Origin: Chondrilla cf. caribensis
Lineage: Eukaryota; Porifera; Demospongiae; Chondrillida; Chondrillidae
Assembly (NCBI GenBank): GCA_964020155.1
Contig: OZ026550.1
Coordinates: 705,001 to 769,000, forward strand
DNA: 64,000 nucleotides
Direction: 5' to 3'
Part shown: in pieces, positions 22,937-34,840 of the stretch
Layout: each line of letters starts with the position of its first letter
Position numbering within the stretch: position 1 is the first letter of the stretch
Made by a program: the position numbers and the translations under genes
The notes under the pieces: generated by a model
The model's database searches: none
The model's input: the letters and a program-made list of their open reading frames with translations, nothing else
Told to the model about the DNA's origin: nothing

Positions 22937-23530
22937 AGAGGTTATGCACTTACGTCACGATTTGACGTCATCATACGTCATTGAGTGGCAAGAAAGTACA
23001 CGCTTGAATAGAGAATGGCGAATTCGACGATTGTATCAACGGAGTGAACTCATTTCAGGCGTTTTAAAAGCTACTATGAGATGAAAATTGGACTTACAGG
23101 CACGAATGACTTGAAATGGAGTTCCTCGAGTTTATGACCGACTAACAGCAACGAAAAACCGACAAAGATAGTGCCTACCCAAGCTCAAAAGAGTGCAGCC
23201 ACTTATAGAGTGGTTAATAGTAGTAGGTATACAGATAGATTACATATTGTAACCATTATACCTCGATCTGACACATTTATTATTTCCGCTCCGAACTCCT
23301 TTTTAACCGTCCCGTAATACTAGATTTGTCAATAGGTCAAGAGCCCAATTTCGATCAGAGACACCAGAAATCTTTAACTAAATGATGGGGCTAAATTTGG
23401 TATCGACTCGAGAGTCCTACCGCACAATAACTCCTTATCAATAAAAAGTTCCTATTATATGTAGGGGTACCATTTCTTGCCACTCAATGACGTCATAAGA
23501 TGTATACCTGACGTCAAGCGCATAACCTCT
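22937..23530. mobile_element. 594-bp non-autonomous DNA element with ~60-bp TIRs and CRE motifs
   Basis: Ends are AGAGGTTATGCACTTACG and its inverted counterpart CATAACCTCT. The inverted similarity runs about 60 bp inward, to ATTGAGTGGCAAGAAA at the left and TTTCTTGCCACTCAAT at the right. TGACGTCA palindromes lie at 22963-22970, 23488-23495 and 23509-23516. No ORF of note inside. The other spacers lack this block, so it is a later insertion into this unit. A clear target-site duplication could not be established. Confidence 0.75.
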
Positions 23531-24147
23531 CACACTGTACTGAGGAAGCAAGCCACACTGTATGTAATTGTATTCATAGGCATACGTACTTTCAAATGTG
23601 ATAGCTAAACCACAACAATTACATTCACAGTGATCATCCCAGAAAAGGTCATAATTATTGGTTCTTTCAACCTTTTATTGTTCATAAGCCACTATATATA
23701 GTCCTAGACCTAGACCTAGCAGTCCTTTGAATTTCTGTTATCTTTTGTGTTTTCTTTTATAAATGGCCGACAGTTAGTATTAGACCTTTTAAATATGTAA
23801 TTGCAGTTCCAGTTACTAGCATCCACCTATTACGCAACTCCAACTCCTTGTAAATACACAAACAAACATATTCAGTGTTATACAGTGTTTATATGCACCA
23901 ATAACAGCAACTCATTGTAAACAAGAACAACTCTTTGTAAATATACCAACAAACATATTCAGTGTAATACAGTGTTTACATACAGTAACAGCAGCAAATC
24001 ATTGTAAGAAAAATCATTGTAAATATGCAAATATGACAAATATTACAAATCTATTCAGTGTATTACAGTGTTTGAATACAGTACATACATAGTATGTGCA
24101 TATGTGAAACATACGTGTCTATGTTTATGTACGGCTTTTATGTGGTT

Positions 24148-27051
24148 CTATGGCTTCTGGCATCCAGTCTTGTATTTCGAATGTAGTTCTCGTGCCAGCG
24201 GTGGGTCTATTTCCTCAACAGCTGGGATTATGGTGTCCCATGTTCTCGGCAGACTTCCCGTACCCTTGTCCTCTCTCAACCACCTCATGAAAAGATCCGT
24301 GCAGCACTTCTCGACGCCTTGCTGTACTGAGTTGACTGTGATGTTGTTCAACACGTACGTCTCCACTTGTAGAACTATCCCCAGTTTGTACCACTCTGCG
24401 GCCACTCTATCCACCAGGTCTCTCTGTAGTTCGTATATGTTTGGTGATTGCGAGGGGTGATCATTGTGATACTGGGGAGGGTGAGGGTGGTACAGCTGTA
24501 GTTGCTGAGATGTACAAGGAGGGAGTTGAGGAAAGGGCGGGTGGGGATAGTAATGATGGTGAGTGTTGTTGGAATTGTGTAGGATTTGTGTTTGCTGTAG
24601 CAATAGCAGTTGGTCTTGAGAGAGCAGTCCACTTCTCGTAGTGTTGAGTGGGTGGGACCATTGTCGATGGGGGTGTGGCGATTCAAAAGTGGTTGGCCAG
24701 TGAGGTTCCGAGATTGAATGTTGAATAGGCAACATCCGTGCAGAGTGTTGAATACATGAAGTCCTGAGCCTCTCCAGTATCAGCTGCTTGGCATCTGTCT
24801 GCTCAATTACACTTAGGAGTTCACTCCATGACGGACTGGTGCAGTTCTCCAACCACCATTTGAGAACACGTCTACACTTCTTCTCATTCGTGTCTTCTGC
24901 TTCGAATGTTGTCTCAAGGAAGCCCTCATCCACTCCCAACAACCTCCCCACTGTTAACCATCTGTCAGATATTAGCGAGAGTGCGATATCTGTGATTTCC
25001 GATAGTTTGGGCTTGTTCTGTAGGTAACTTTTGGGGTGTGAGGGTTCCAATTCTTGTCCAGATCTGAAGGACATCACAGTCTGTGCTGTGTGTTGCTTGA
25101 GGGCAGAAGCTATCCCTGTGATCCTGTAGGCCTTATCGAGTTGCTCCAAGTGACGTACATTGGGATGTCCGAGGAACAGGTTTGTCTGTCCTCCACACTT
25201 CAGAAGGGTCCAAGCCATTTTCTCCAGACCAAGGTCTCTTGCCAGATCAAGTGGAGTGCGACCATCAGGAAGTGGTTCATTGACTATTGAGGGGCAGGCT
25301 GTGATGAGCCGGTCACAAAAGACAGTGTAATCGTAGACAAGTACTGAAATCACTTTGCCGTTAAGAATGAATTTTGAATGTATAGCTTCTTGATTGCCCA
25401 TCATGAGTAGACTGATGTGAAGAGGATTGAGGAGTGAATATCCTTCCTGAAATTTGTCTTTGATGAACATTGAGTATACTTTGGACACATCCTTGAGTTG
25501 ACCGATCTGCTTCTCCACTTGTGAGTCAGATAAAATGGAGAAGACATCCACATTGCCATTGATGGCGGCCATGTGGAGAGATCCCGGGAGATCCCCCTCA
25601 TCTTCAGGACAACAGTACTTGTTGTTGAACTCGATGGCGGGCTGCATCAATTGCTTAATTGAACTGTAGAAGATGAAGTACGGGATTCCATACGTCATGG
25701 CCAACTCTGTCATATCCTGTGTTCTGTACAGATCCAACGTCTCGATGAGAAATTGAACAATCTTCTCACTGTTGCTAGCAGCAGACAACCCCATGCTACC
25801 AATGATGGTAGATGCCGAGAGCTTCTTATAACATAATTGGTCCTGAGCAATCACTTCTTGACACATTGCTAGGTTTTCATACTCTGCAGCCCATATTAGT
25901 ATAGTATTCTGGTGGCAATCACCGATATCTATTGGGCATCCATGGGCTAGTAGGATCTTTATTACATCTGTGTGACCACCAGATACTGCTTGGTGAAGAG
26001 CACTACCGTACTTTCTAGATACCTTTTCAACTTCAGCTCCATTTCGAATAAGCTCCTCGACAATCTGGACGTATCCATTGAAGGCTGCAGTCAATATCGG
26101 CATGACTCCATTCTTGCTGACGTGGTTGACATTGGCACCCAGGCTTATAAGCTCCTTACACATTTCTAAGTTGTTGTTAGTAATTGCAATGCTCAGTGCT
26201 GTCCCACCTGTGTTGTCTTCAACATCTGGTGGACACCCTGCCTGCTTCAATAGGTAATTGACAGACGGTTTCCTGTTTTGTTGGGTAGCAAAGTGAAGAG
26301 CTGCTCCTAATCGTTGCACGAGAGGATCATGGTGCGAAAATTCCCCGAGAACATCCTCCCTGATATAGGCCAGGATGTTAACAACATGTGGACACCTGCT
26401 CCTCGTGGCCAGGTCACATGCGGATTGTCCTTCAGCTGTTCTACTGAGCACATTTGCTCCCATCGACACAAGTAGAGCTGCAGACCTAACACAGCCATTT
26501 TGAGCAGCCACATGAAGGGGGGTGTAGTCCTCTATATCTCGCACATCTATGTCAGCGGGGTGACCATTTTGAACAAGGACCTGAATGATGTCCAAATTGT
26601 CCTTTCTGGCTGCAATGTGGAGTGGAGCACCACTGGAACCACATGCTGTGATGTTTGCATTGAGCTTCAGAAGGAGGCTAACGATGTTCACGTCTTCCGA
26701 CTCTACTGCGTAGTGTAGAGGTGTGAGGTCATCGTCGTCGAATGCACTAATGTTGCAACCTAGGTGATGTAGTGTGACAATGGCGTCTATGCTGCCATAC
26801 ATTGTGGCCACATGTATTGGTGCAGCTCCCGATTCGTCCTGCATCCTGGCGTTGATGTTGGCCTGGTGTGCGTGGAGCAGTCTTATCATTGTGGTACTGT
26901 CCAGCGAGGCAGCATGGTGAAGGGCGGTGAACCCCGAATCGTCAACACAGTTGACATCAATGCATCCGGTAGAGAGTAGGTATTTTGTTGAAACTGTGTT
27001 CCCCGAACACACAGCCTGGAAAAATTCTTCTTTGATGGTGGCTGATTCCAT
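24148..27051 (-). CDS. Ankyrin/double-death-fold protein (array copy 5)
   Basis: Intact 967-codon ORF. The most individual of the intact copies: LGCNISAF near 98; ARKDNLDIIQVL near 148; GEFSHHDP near 236; MFIKDKFQEGYS near 527 where most have MFFKDNFPEGYS; SCIQHSAR after death-fold 1; a HPPFPQLPPC linker segment; and CCTDLFMRWLRED in death-fold 2. Its variable patch GNQEAIHSKFILNGKV near 551-566 is nearly that of the distant copy 1, which suggests exchange between non-adjacent copies. Both death-folds keep their core tryptophans (WWLEN; EWYKLG, RTWDT). Confidence 0.93.
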   Translation of the reverse strand: MESATIKEEFFQAVCSGNTVSTKYLLSTGCIDVNCVDDSGFTALHHAASLDSTTMIRLLHAHQANINARMQDESGAAPIHVATMYGSIDAIVTLHHLGCNISAFDDDDLTPLHYAVESEDVNIVSLLLKLNANITACGSSGAPLHIAARKDNLDIIQVLVQNGHPADIDVRDIEDYTPLHVAAQNGCVRSAALLVSMGANVLSRTAEGQSACDLATRSRCPHVVNILAYIREDVLGEFSHHDPLVQRLGAALHFATQQNRKPSVNYLLKQAGCPPDVEDNTGGTALSIAITNNNLEMCKELISLGANVNHVSKNGVMPILTAAFNGYVQIVEELIRNGAEVEKVSRKYGSALHQAVSGGHTDVIKILLAHGCPIDIGDCHQNTILIWAAEYENLAMCQEVIAQDQLCYKKLSASTIIGSMGLSAASNSEKIVQFLIETLDLYRTQDMTELAMTYGIPYFIFYSSIKQLMQPAIEFNNKYCCPEDEGDLPGSLHMAAINGNVDVFSILSDSQVEKQIGQLKDVSKVYSMFIKDKFQEGYSLLNPLHISLLMMGNQEAIHSKFILNGKVISVLVYDYTVFCDRLITACPSIVNEPLPDGRTPLDLARDLGLEKMAWTLLKCGGQTNLFLGHPNVRHLEQLDKAYRITGIASALKQHTAQTVMSFRSGQELEPSHPKSYLQNKPKLSEITDIALSLISDRWLTVGRLLGVDEGFLETTFEAEDTNEKKCRRVLKWWLENCTSPSWSELLSVIEQTDAKQLILERLRTSCIQHSARMLPIQHSISEPHWPTTFESPHPHRQWSHPLNTTRSGLLSQDQLLLLQQTQILHNSNNTHHHYYPHPPFPQLPPCTSQQLQLYHPHPPQYHNDHPSQSPNIYELQRDLVDRVAAEWYKLGIVLQVETYVLNNITVNSVQQGVEKCCTDLFMRWLREDKGTGSLPRTWDTIIPAVEEIDPPLARELHSKYKTGCQKP

Positions 27052-29456
27052 CTGGATTCAACTGAGTTATGTCTGTTGATAGCAGGAGTCTACTTTCTCT
27101 GAACAATTATTGGAGAAGTCTGCAAACATAAAATTGAAAAGGATTGGAAGTTAGCACAGCATTCACATAATGAACATTTATGATTTGATGAACACTCCTA
27201 CATATATGCATGTGCACCCAACACACACAAATCACCCACATGCACACTCAACACACACACACTCTATTTTCAAGGCATAGACTAATTAGTTAGTTTTGTA
27301 AATTTAAAGCTATGGCTGTTACAAAGTATTACAAAGTGTTCCATTGTTAATATGGTGCAATCATTGTGTGAGTTATACTGTACAGTAGCTACGTATTTGG
27401 TGACTGGTAGTGGGTTTGTGGGTGTATATTTACGCACTCCATATACCTTATGTACTTTATTAGCCTACACACTATACCATCCAGTGTTACTTCAAATTCT
27501 GGACTTAGAGGGGGATTGGAGGATACCAATTCCCCCCTTCCTGTACCACACCCCTCCAAACCTTCTCTGACCCCTCCCCAGTTTGTGTTAGAACACTTAT
27601 TGGTGTTCATAGAGCTGTTCAGTTGCAGTTCAAAGCTATTATCTATCAATGGCTATCACTGACCTGTGTGAAAGTACCCCAAGAAGGCTGGTCTGTTTGT
27701 TGTTACCAATATGCAGATTGCAATATTGGTGCTATATACGTATAACCAGAACAAGTGTTCCAATTGGTACTATTGGTTTCATTTTGATCCTCAAAGACAC
27801 CCAATAATGTTTGAGGTTGGCTCACTAGGGTGTGTACATACTATTTTGTGTATGTACAGAATCAACTAGAAGGTGGGAGGTTTCCTTTCAGTTCAATCCT
27901 ATCAATGTAGTCCCATTTGGTACAGAAATGAAGTCTTTTGTTCCTATAGGCTAGCACCTTACCTTCACTTCAAAACCTGTTCTTCCCAGATGTCACTTTA
28001 TGATCAAAAGATCGAGGGAGTTACACTTTGTGGTCTTTGGCATCATCGAAATGTTGGGAATGGGAAACTTTGAACATTCCAGGCATTCCTTACTGTACAC
28101 AATCCTAATCAAGGGGGATCTCACTGTTTATTCCTCACAGCAATGGTATAGTGCAGACTAGGGAGGGCCTTAATTCAATGGTTAAGGATCACAGTCATGT
28201 TAAAGAACACAATGGAGTGTCCTTCCTCTAACTCTCTTGTCTTGTACACCCCAGTACACTCCATACCAGCCATTGCAAGATGAAATTGCATACTGTTACA
28301 CATATGCATATGTTTGTTCCACTGAGAGAAATGTGTCCTTTAATACACACTCCTGGTTATGTATGTACTTGTCTCATTTCTCACATGTTTGCCTTTGACG
28401 TACCTACACTGCGATCTTGGTTTGATGACCCGTTCTTCTCGTATCCTACAGATCACGGTACCTCCATGTCAAGTACATTCACTGCTGAGTTGAGGAAAAG
28501 GTCATCCATTCAGACCAGGTTGGTATAATTGTGCAGATTATCACTGACATTATACCATTTTGTACCACGTTTCTGTTATCGATCTGTTGTCACTGGAGGG
28601 TGTGCTAGTCAAATCTCCTAGACAGGCCAGGGGGTGATTCATTGATTGAAAATCATGAAAATCACCAAAGGATTTCATTGACAGTATGAGCTAGGGTACT
28701 TTCCAGCTGTTGACTCCTTGTTTTGTTTACAACTTATCACCCTGGACAGGAAAACAAGTGTTAACTAACGAGAAACAGCTGGAAATCCACCAAAGTTTGT
28801 AAACATTATACAAGTAGATTTGTATGGGTTGCACTTGATTGTCATCACCTTGTGTACAGTAACTAATCTTTGAATGATGCTCAAATCTTGAGGAGAAAGG
28901 CTCAGTACCCAAGATTTGGGCATTCTTAACAGTGTTCCTCTCCCAGCCCGACTGTGTACAATCCAACTTTCTTAGAGAGTACATAGCTTGAAGGGCACAC
29001 CAAATCTGTACTTCTTATCAGAGGTACTCACTATCAGTACTGTTGACTCAGTTTACTTGAGGCAGGGACTGAGTGAAGTGTATGTATGTACATATAATGT
29101 ATTGACAGGAGTATGGTATATATACCGAGGAAGTGTGTTACACTGGTAGGTATGTAGCCATACTTGCAATGTGATAGCTAAACCACAAAGATTATATTCA
29201 CAGTGATCATCCCAGAAAAGGTGATAATTATTATTGGTTCTTTCAAATAACATTATGTAATAGCAGTTCCGGTTACTAGCATCCACCTGTTACGCAACTC
29301 CAAAAATCATTCAAAGTCATTGTAAATATGCAAATATAACAAACATTACAAATATATTCAGTGTATTACAGTGTTTGAATACAGTACATACATAGTATGT
29401 GTACATATGTGAAATATACGTACACTTCTATGTTTATGTATGGCTTCTATGTGATT
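27052..29456. other. Array spacer 5 (between copies 5 and 6)
   Basis: Short-type spacer. Holds a CA-rich stretch (27220-27264), an altered TATA-like site (CTTTATTAG near 27455), the exon-like segment (28452-28518, ATCACGG in place of ATCATGG), a minus-strand TGTGGTTT (29180-29187) and a reduced set of ~70-bp repeats. No intact gene. Confidence 0.6.
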
Positions 29457-32360
29457 CTATGGCTTCTGGCATCCAGTCTTGTATTTTGAGTGTAGTTCTC
29501 GTGCCAATGGTGGGTCTATTTCCTCAACGGCCGAGATTATGGTGTCCCATGTTCTCGGCAGACTTCCCGTACCCTTGTCCCCTCTCAACCACCTCATGAA
29601 AAGATCCATGCAGCACTTCTCGACGCCTTGCTGTACTGAGTTGACTGTGATGTTGTTCAACACATAGGTCTCCACTTGTAGAACTATCCCCAGTTTGTAC
29701 CACTCTGCGGCCACTCTATCCACCAGGTCTCTCTGTACTTCATATATGTTTGGTGATTGTGAGGGGTGATCATTGTGATAGTGGTGAGGGTGAGGGTTGT
29801 ACAGCTGTAGTTGCTGAGATGGACAAGGAGGGAGTTGAGGAAAGGGTGGGTGGGGATAGTAATGATGGTGAGTATTGTTGGAATTGTGTAGGATTTGTGT
29901 TGGCTGTAGCAATAGCAGTTGGTCTTGAGGAAGCAGTCCACTTCCTGTAGTGTTAAGTGGGTGGGACCATTGGCGATGGGGGTGTGGAGATTCAAAAGTG
30001 TTTGGCCAGTGAGGTTCGGAGATTGAATGTTGAATAGGCAACATCCGTACAGAGGGTTGAATACACGAAGTCCTGAGCCTCTCCAGTATCAGCTGCTTGG
30101 CATCTGTCTGCTCAATTACACTTAGGAGTTCACTCCATGACGGACTGGCGCAGTTCTCCAACCACCATTTGAGAACACGTCTACACTTCTTCTCATTCGT
30201 GTCTTCTGCTTCGATTGTTGTCTCAAGGAAGGCCTCATCCACTCCCAGCAACCTCCCTACTGTTAACCATCTGTCAGATATTAGCGAGAGTGCGATATCT
30301 GTGATTTCCGATAGTTTGGGCTTGTTCTGTAGGTAGCTTTTGAGGTGTGAGGGTTCCAATTCTTGTCCAGCTCTGAAGGACATCACAGTCTGTGCTGTGT
30401 GTTGCTTGAGGGTGGAAGCTATCCCTGTGATCCTGTAGGCCTTATCGAGTTGCTCCGAGTGACATGCATTGGGATGTCCGAGGAACGGATTCGTCTGTCC
30501 TCCACACTTCAGAAGGGTCCAAGCCATTTTCTCCAGACCAAGGTCTCTCGCCAGATCGAGTGGAGTGCGCCCATCAGGAAGTGGTTCATTGACTATTGAG
30601 TGGCAGGCTGTGATGAGCCGGTCACAAAAGACAGTGTAATCGTAGACAAGTGCTGAAATTACTTTGTCATTAAGAATGATTTCTCCACGTAAAGCTTCTT
30701 GACTACTCATCATGAGTAGACTGATGTGAAGGGGATTGAGCAGTGAATATCCTTCTGGAAAGTTGTCTTTGAAGAACATTGAGTATACTTTGGACACATC
30801 CTTGAGTTGGCCGATCTGCTTCTCCACTTGTGAGTCAGATAAAGTGGAGAAGACATCCACATTACCATTGATGGCAGCCACGTGGAGAAATCCCGGGAGA
30901 TCCCCCTCATCTTCAGGACAACAGAACTTGCTGTTAAACTCGATGGTGGGCTGCATCATTTGCTTAATTGAACTGTAGAAGATGAAGTACGGGATGCCAT
31001 ACGTCATGGCCAACTCTGTCATATCCTGTGTTCTGTACAGATCCAACGTCTCGATGAGAAATTGAACAATCTTCTCACTGTTGCCAGCAGCAGACCAGGC
31101 TATGCCTCCGATAATATCTGATGCTGAGAGCTTCTTATAACACATTTGGTCCTGAGCAATCACTTCTTGACACATTGCTAGGTTTTCATACTCTGCAGCC
31201 CACATTAGTACAGTATGCTGGTAGGAATCACCAATATCTATTGGGCATCCATGGGCTAGTAGGATCTTGACTACATCTGTGTGACCACCAGATACTGCTT
31301 GGTGAAGAGCACTGCCGTACCCTCTGGATACTTTGTCAACTTCAGCTCCATTTTGAATGAGCTCCTCGACAATCTGGACGTATCCCTTAAAGGCTGCAGG
31401 CAATATCGGCCTGACTCCATTCTTGTCGACATGGTTGACATTGGCACCCAGGCTTATAAGCTCCTTACACATTTCTAAGTTGTTGTTAGTGATTGCAATG
31501 TTCAGTGCTGTCCTACCTGTGTTGTCTTCAACATCTGGTGGACACCCTGCCTGCTTCAATAGATAGTTCACAGACGATTTCCTGTTTTGATGGGTAGCAA
31601 GGTGAAGTGCTGCTCCTAATCGTTGCACGAGAGGATCATAGTGAGAGAATCTGCTGAGAACATCTTCACTGACATAGGCCAGGATGTTAACAACGAATGG
31701 ACACCTGTTCCTTGTGGCCAGGTCACATGCGGATTGTCCTTCAGTTGTTTTACTGAGCACCTTTGCTCCCATCGACACAAGTAGAGCTGCAGACCTATCA
31801 CAGCCGTTTTGAGCAGCCACATGAAGGGGAGTGTAGTCCTCTATATCTCGCACATCTATGTCAGTGGGGTGACCATTTTGAACAAGGACCCGAATGATCT
31901 CCAAATTGTCCTTTTTGGCTGCAATGTGGAGTGGAGCACCACTGGAACCACATGCTGTGACGTTTGCATTGAGCTTCAGAAGGAGGCTAACGATGTTCAC
32001 ATCTTCCGACTCTACTGCGTAGTGTAGAGGTGTGAGGTCATCATCGTCGAATGCACTAATGTCACAACCTAGGTGATGTAGTGTGACAATGGCGTCTAAG
32101 CTGCCATACATTGTGGCCACATGTATCGGTGCGGCTCCCGATTCATCCTGCATCCTGGCGTTGATGTTGGCCTGGTGTGCGTGGAGCAGTCTTATCATTG
32201 TGGTATTGTCCAGCGAGGCAGCATGGTGAAGGGCGGTGAACCCCGAATCGTCGACACAGTTGACATCAATGCATCCGGTAGAGAGTAGGTATTTGGTTGA
32301 AACTGTGTCCCCCGAACACACAGCCTGGAAATATTCTTCTTTGATGTTGGCCGATTCCAT
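29457..32360 (-). CDS. Ankyrin/double-death-fold protein (array copy 6)
   Basis: Intact 967-codon ORF; N terminus MESANIKEEYF differs from all other copies. Other private changes: GAKVLSKTTEGQ near 198; QMMQPTIEFNSKFCC near 467-481; FRAGQELEP near 661; LLPQDQLLLLQPTQ in the linker; TIISAVEE in death-fold 2. The variable patch is SSQEALRGEIILNDKV. Domain boundaries are as in copy 1. A TATATAAAG motif lies upstream at 32757-32765, about 400 bp from the ATG. Confidence 0.93.
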   Translation of the reverse strand: MESANIKEEYFQAVCSGDTVSTKYLLSTGCIDVNCVDDSGFTALHHAASLDNTTMIRLLHAHQANINARMQDESGAAPIHVATMYGSLDAIVTLHHLGCDISAFDDDDLTPLHYAVESEDVNIVSLLLKLNANVTACGSSGAPLHIAAKKDNLEIIRVLVQNGHPTDIDVRDIEDYTPLHVAAQNGCDRSAALLVSMGAKVLSKTTEGQSACDLATRNRCPFVVNILAYVSEDVLSRFSHYDPLVQRLGAALHLATHQNRKSSVNYLLKQAGCPPDVEDNTGRTALNIAITNNNLEMCKELISLGANVNHVDKNGVRPILPAAFKGYVQIVEELIQNGAEVDKVSRGYGSALHQAVSGGHTDVVKILLAHGCPIDIGDSYQHTVLMWAAEYENLAMCQEVIAQDQMCYKKLSASDIIGGIAWSAAGNSEKIVQFLIETLDLYRTQDMTELAMTYGIPYFIFYSSIKQMMQPTIEFNSKFCCPEDEGDLPGFLHVAAINGNVDVFSTLSDSQVEKQIGQLKDVSKVYSMFFKDNFPEGYSLLNPLHISLLMMSSQEALRGEIILNDKVISALVYDYTVFCDRLITACHSIVNEPLPDGRTPLDLARDLGLEKMAWTLLKCGGQTNPFLGHPNACHSEQLDKAYRITGIASTLKQHTAQTVMSFRAGQELEPSHLKSYLQNKPKLSEITDIALSLISDRWLTVGRLLGVDEAFLETTIEAEDTNEKKCRRVLKWWLENCASPSWSELLSVIEQTDAKQLILERLRTSCIQPSVRMLPIQHSISEPHWPNTFESPHPHRQWSHPLNTTGSGLLPQDQLLLLQPTQILHNSNNTHHHYYPHPPFPQLPPCPSQQLQLYNPHPHHYHNDHPSQSPNIYEVQRDLVDRVAAEWYKLGIVLQVETYVLNNITVNSVQQGVEKCCMDLFMRWLRGDKGTGSLPRTWDTIISAVEEIDPPLARELHSKYKTGCQKP

Positions 32361-34448
32361 CTGGATTGAACTGAGTTATGTCTGTTGATAGCAGGAGTCC
32401 ACTTTAATTAATTTTACTGAACAAGTGGAAAAGTCTGTAAACATAAAATTGAAAAGTGTGAGATTGGATGCAGTACACACAGTCTTACTTGCTTCACATG
32501 CATAGCATTCACACAATGAACATTCATGATTTGATGAACACTCCTACATACTAATAATATGTATATGCACCCAACACACACAACACCCACACACACTATT
32601 TTTGAGGCATAGACTATTGTTAATTTTGTAAATTAAAAGCTATAGCTATTACAAAGCCTTCCATTGTTAATATGGTGCACTTATTGTGTGAGTTATACTG
32701 TACAGTAGCTGTGTATTTGGTGACTGGTAGTGGGTTTGTGGGTGTATATTTACGTACTTTATATAAGCCTACACACTATACCATTCAGTGTTACGTCAAA
32801 TTCTGGACCTAGAGGGGTATTGGAGGATACCAATTACCCCATTCCTGTACCACACCCCTCCAAACCTTCTTTGACCCCTCCCCAGTTTGTGTTAGAACAC
32901 TTAATTTATCTTCGCAGAGCTGTTCAGTTGCAGTTCAAAATCTGTCAATGGCTATCACCTGTGTGAATGTACCCCTAAGGCTGGTCTGTCAATATATAAT
33001 ATAGACTAGACTGTTTGTTGTTATTTATGCAGATTGCAATATTGGTACTATGTATAACCAGAACAAATGTTCCAATTGGTACTTTTGGTTTCACTTTGAT
33101 CCTCAAAGACACCCAATAATGTTTGAATTTGGTTCACTAGGGTGTGTACATACTATTTTGTGTATGTACAGAATCAACTAGAAGGTGGGAGGTTTCCTTT
33201 CAGTTCAATCCCATCAATGTAGTCCCATTTGGTACAGAAATGAAGTCATTTGTTACTATAGGCTAGCACCTTACCTTCACTCCAAATCCTTTTCTTCCCA
33301 GATGTCACTTTAGGAGATCAAAAGATCTCTCATAGGGAGTTACCCTTTGTGGTCTATGACATCATCAGAACATTGGGAAGGGGATTCTTTGAACATTTCA
33401 GGCATTCCTTACTGTACACAATCCTAATCAAGGGGGATCTCACTGTTTATTCCTCACAGCAATGGTATAGTGCAGACCTTAGACTAGGGAGGGCCTTAGT
33501 TCAATGGTTAAGGATCACAATCATGTAAAAGAACACCATGGAGTGTCCTTCCTCTAACTCTCTTGTCCTGTACACCCCAGTACACTCAATACCAGCCATT
33601 GCAAGATGAAATTGCACACTGTTACACATATGCATATGTTTGTTCCACTGAGAGAAATGTGTCCTTTAATAAGAATACACACTCCTGGGTATGTATGTAC
33701 TTGTCTCATTTCTCACATGTTTGCCTTTGACGTACCTACACTGCGATCTTGGTTTGATGACCTGTTCTTCTCGTATCCTACAGATCATGGTACCTCCATG
33801 TCAAGTACATTCACTGCTGAGTTGAGGAAAAGGTCATCCATTCAGACCAGGTTGGTATAATTGTGCAGATTATCAATATCATTGTACCATTTTGGACCAC
33901 GTTTCTGTTATCGATCTGTTGTCACTCGAGAGTGTGCTAGTCAAATCTCCTAGACAGGCCAGGGGGTGATTCATTGATTGGAAATCATGAAAATCACCAA
34001 AGGATTTCATTGACAGTATGAGCTAGGGTACTTTCCAGCTGTTGACTCCTTGTTTTGTTTACAACTTATCACCCTGGACAGGAAAACAAGTGTTAACTAA
34101 CGAGAAACAGCTGGAAATCCACCAAAGTTTGTAAACATTAGAAGTAGATTTGTATGGGTTGCACTTGATTGTCATCACCTTGTGTACAGCAACTAATCTT
34201 TGAATGATGCTCAAATCTTGAGGAGAAAGGCTCAGTACCCAAGATTTGGGCATTCTTAACAGTGTTCCTCTCCCAGCTCGACTGTGTACAATCCAACTTT
34301 CTTAGAGAGTACATAGCTAGAAGGGCACACCAAATCTGTACTTCTTATCAGAGGTACTCACTATCAGTACTGTTCACTCAGGAGTGAGTGAAGTGTATGT
34401 ACGTATGTACGTATAATGTATTGACAGGAGTGCATACTAACCAGGGTA

Positions 34449-34649
34449 TACAGTGGAACCTCTATTAAAGGACTCTCCCATTAAAGGACACAATAGAAAT
34501 TACCTCCCTACAAAGGACACTCTGTAAGGCACCAAAAATAGATTTCCTATAGTGCTAATACATTTTTAACCTCTGAAGAGTGGACAACCTCTCTACAGTG
34601 GACAAATTACCTGGTCACAATTTATCCTTTATAGAGAGGTTCCACTGTA
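34449..34649. mobile_element. Complete MITE, TACAGTGGAACCTCT family
   Basis: Left end TACAGTGGAACCTCT, right end AGAGGTTCCACTGTA: perfect inverted termini about 15 bp long. The internal GGACACTCTGTAAGGCACC is shared with 22752-22931 and 40487-40688. TA at both ends is consistent with a TA target. Confidence 0.85.
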
Positions 34650-34840
34650 GATGTACCGAGGAAGCAAGCCACCTTGTAGGTATGTAATTGTATTCATAGG
34701 CATACGTACTTGCAAATGTGAAAGTTAAACCACAACAATTTTATTCACTGTGATCATGCCAGAAAAGGTGATAATTTTTGGTTCTTTCAACCTTTTATCG
34801 TTCATGAGCCACTACATATAGACCTAGACCTAGTCTATCT

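Larger units (their letters stand above)
20709..24147. other. Array spacer 4 (between copies 4 and 5), longest, with two transposon inserts
   Basis: Contains a compact 5' region for copy 4, the exon-like segment (22076-22142), a complete MITE (22752-22931), a 594-bp terminal-inverted-repeat element directly beside it (22937-23530), a minus-strand TGTGGTTT (23607-23614), and the ~70-bp repeats. The inserts account for most of the extra length over the ~2.4-kb short spacers. No intact gene. Confidence 0.7.
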
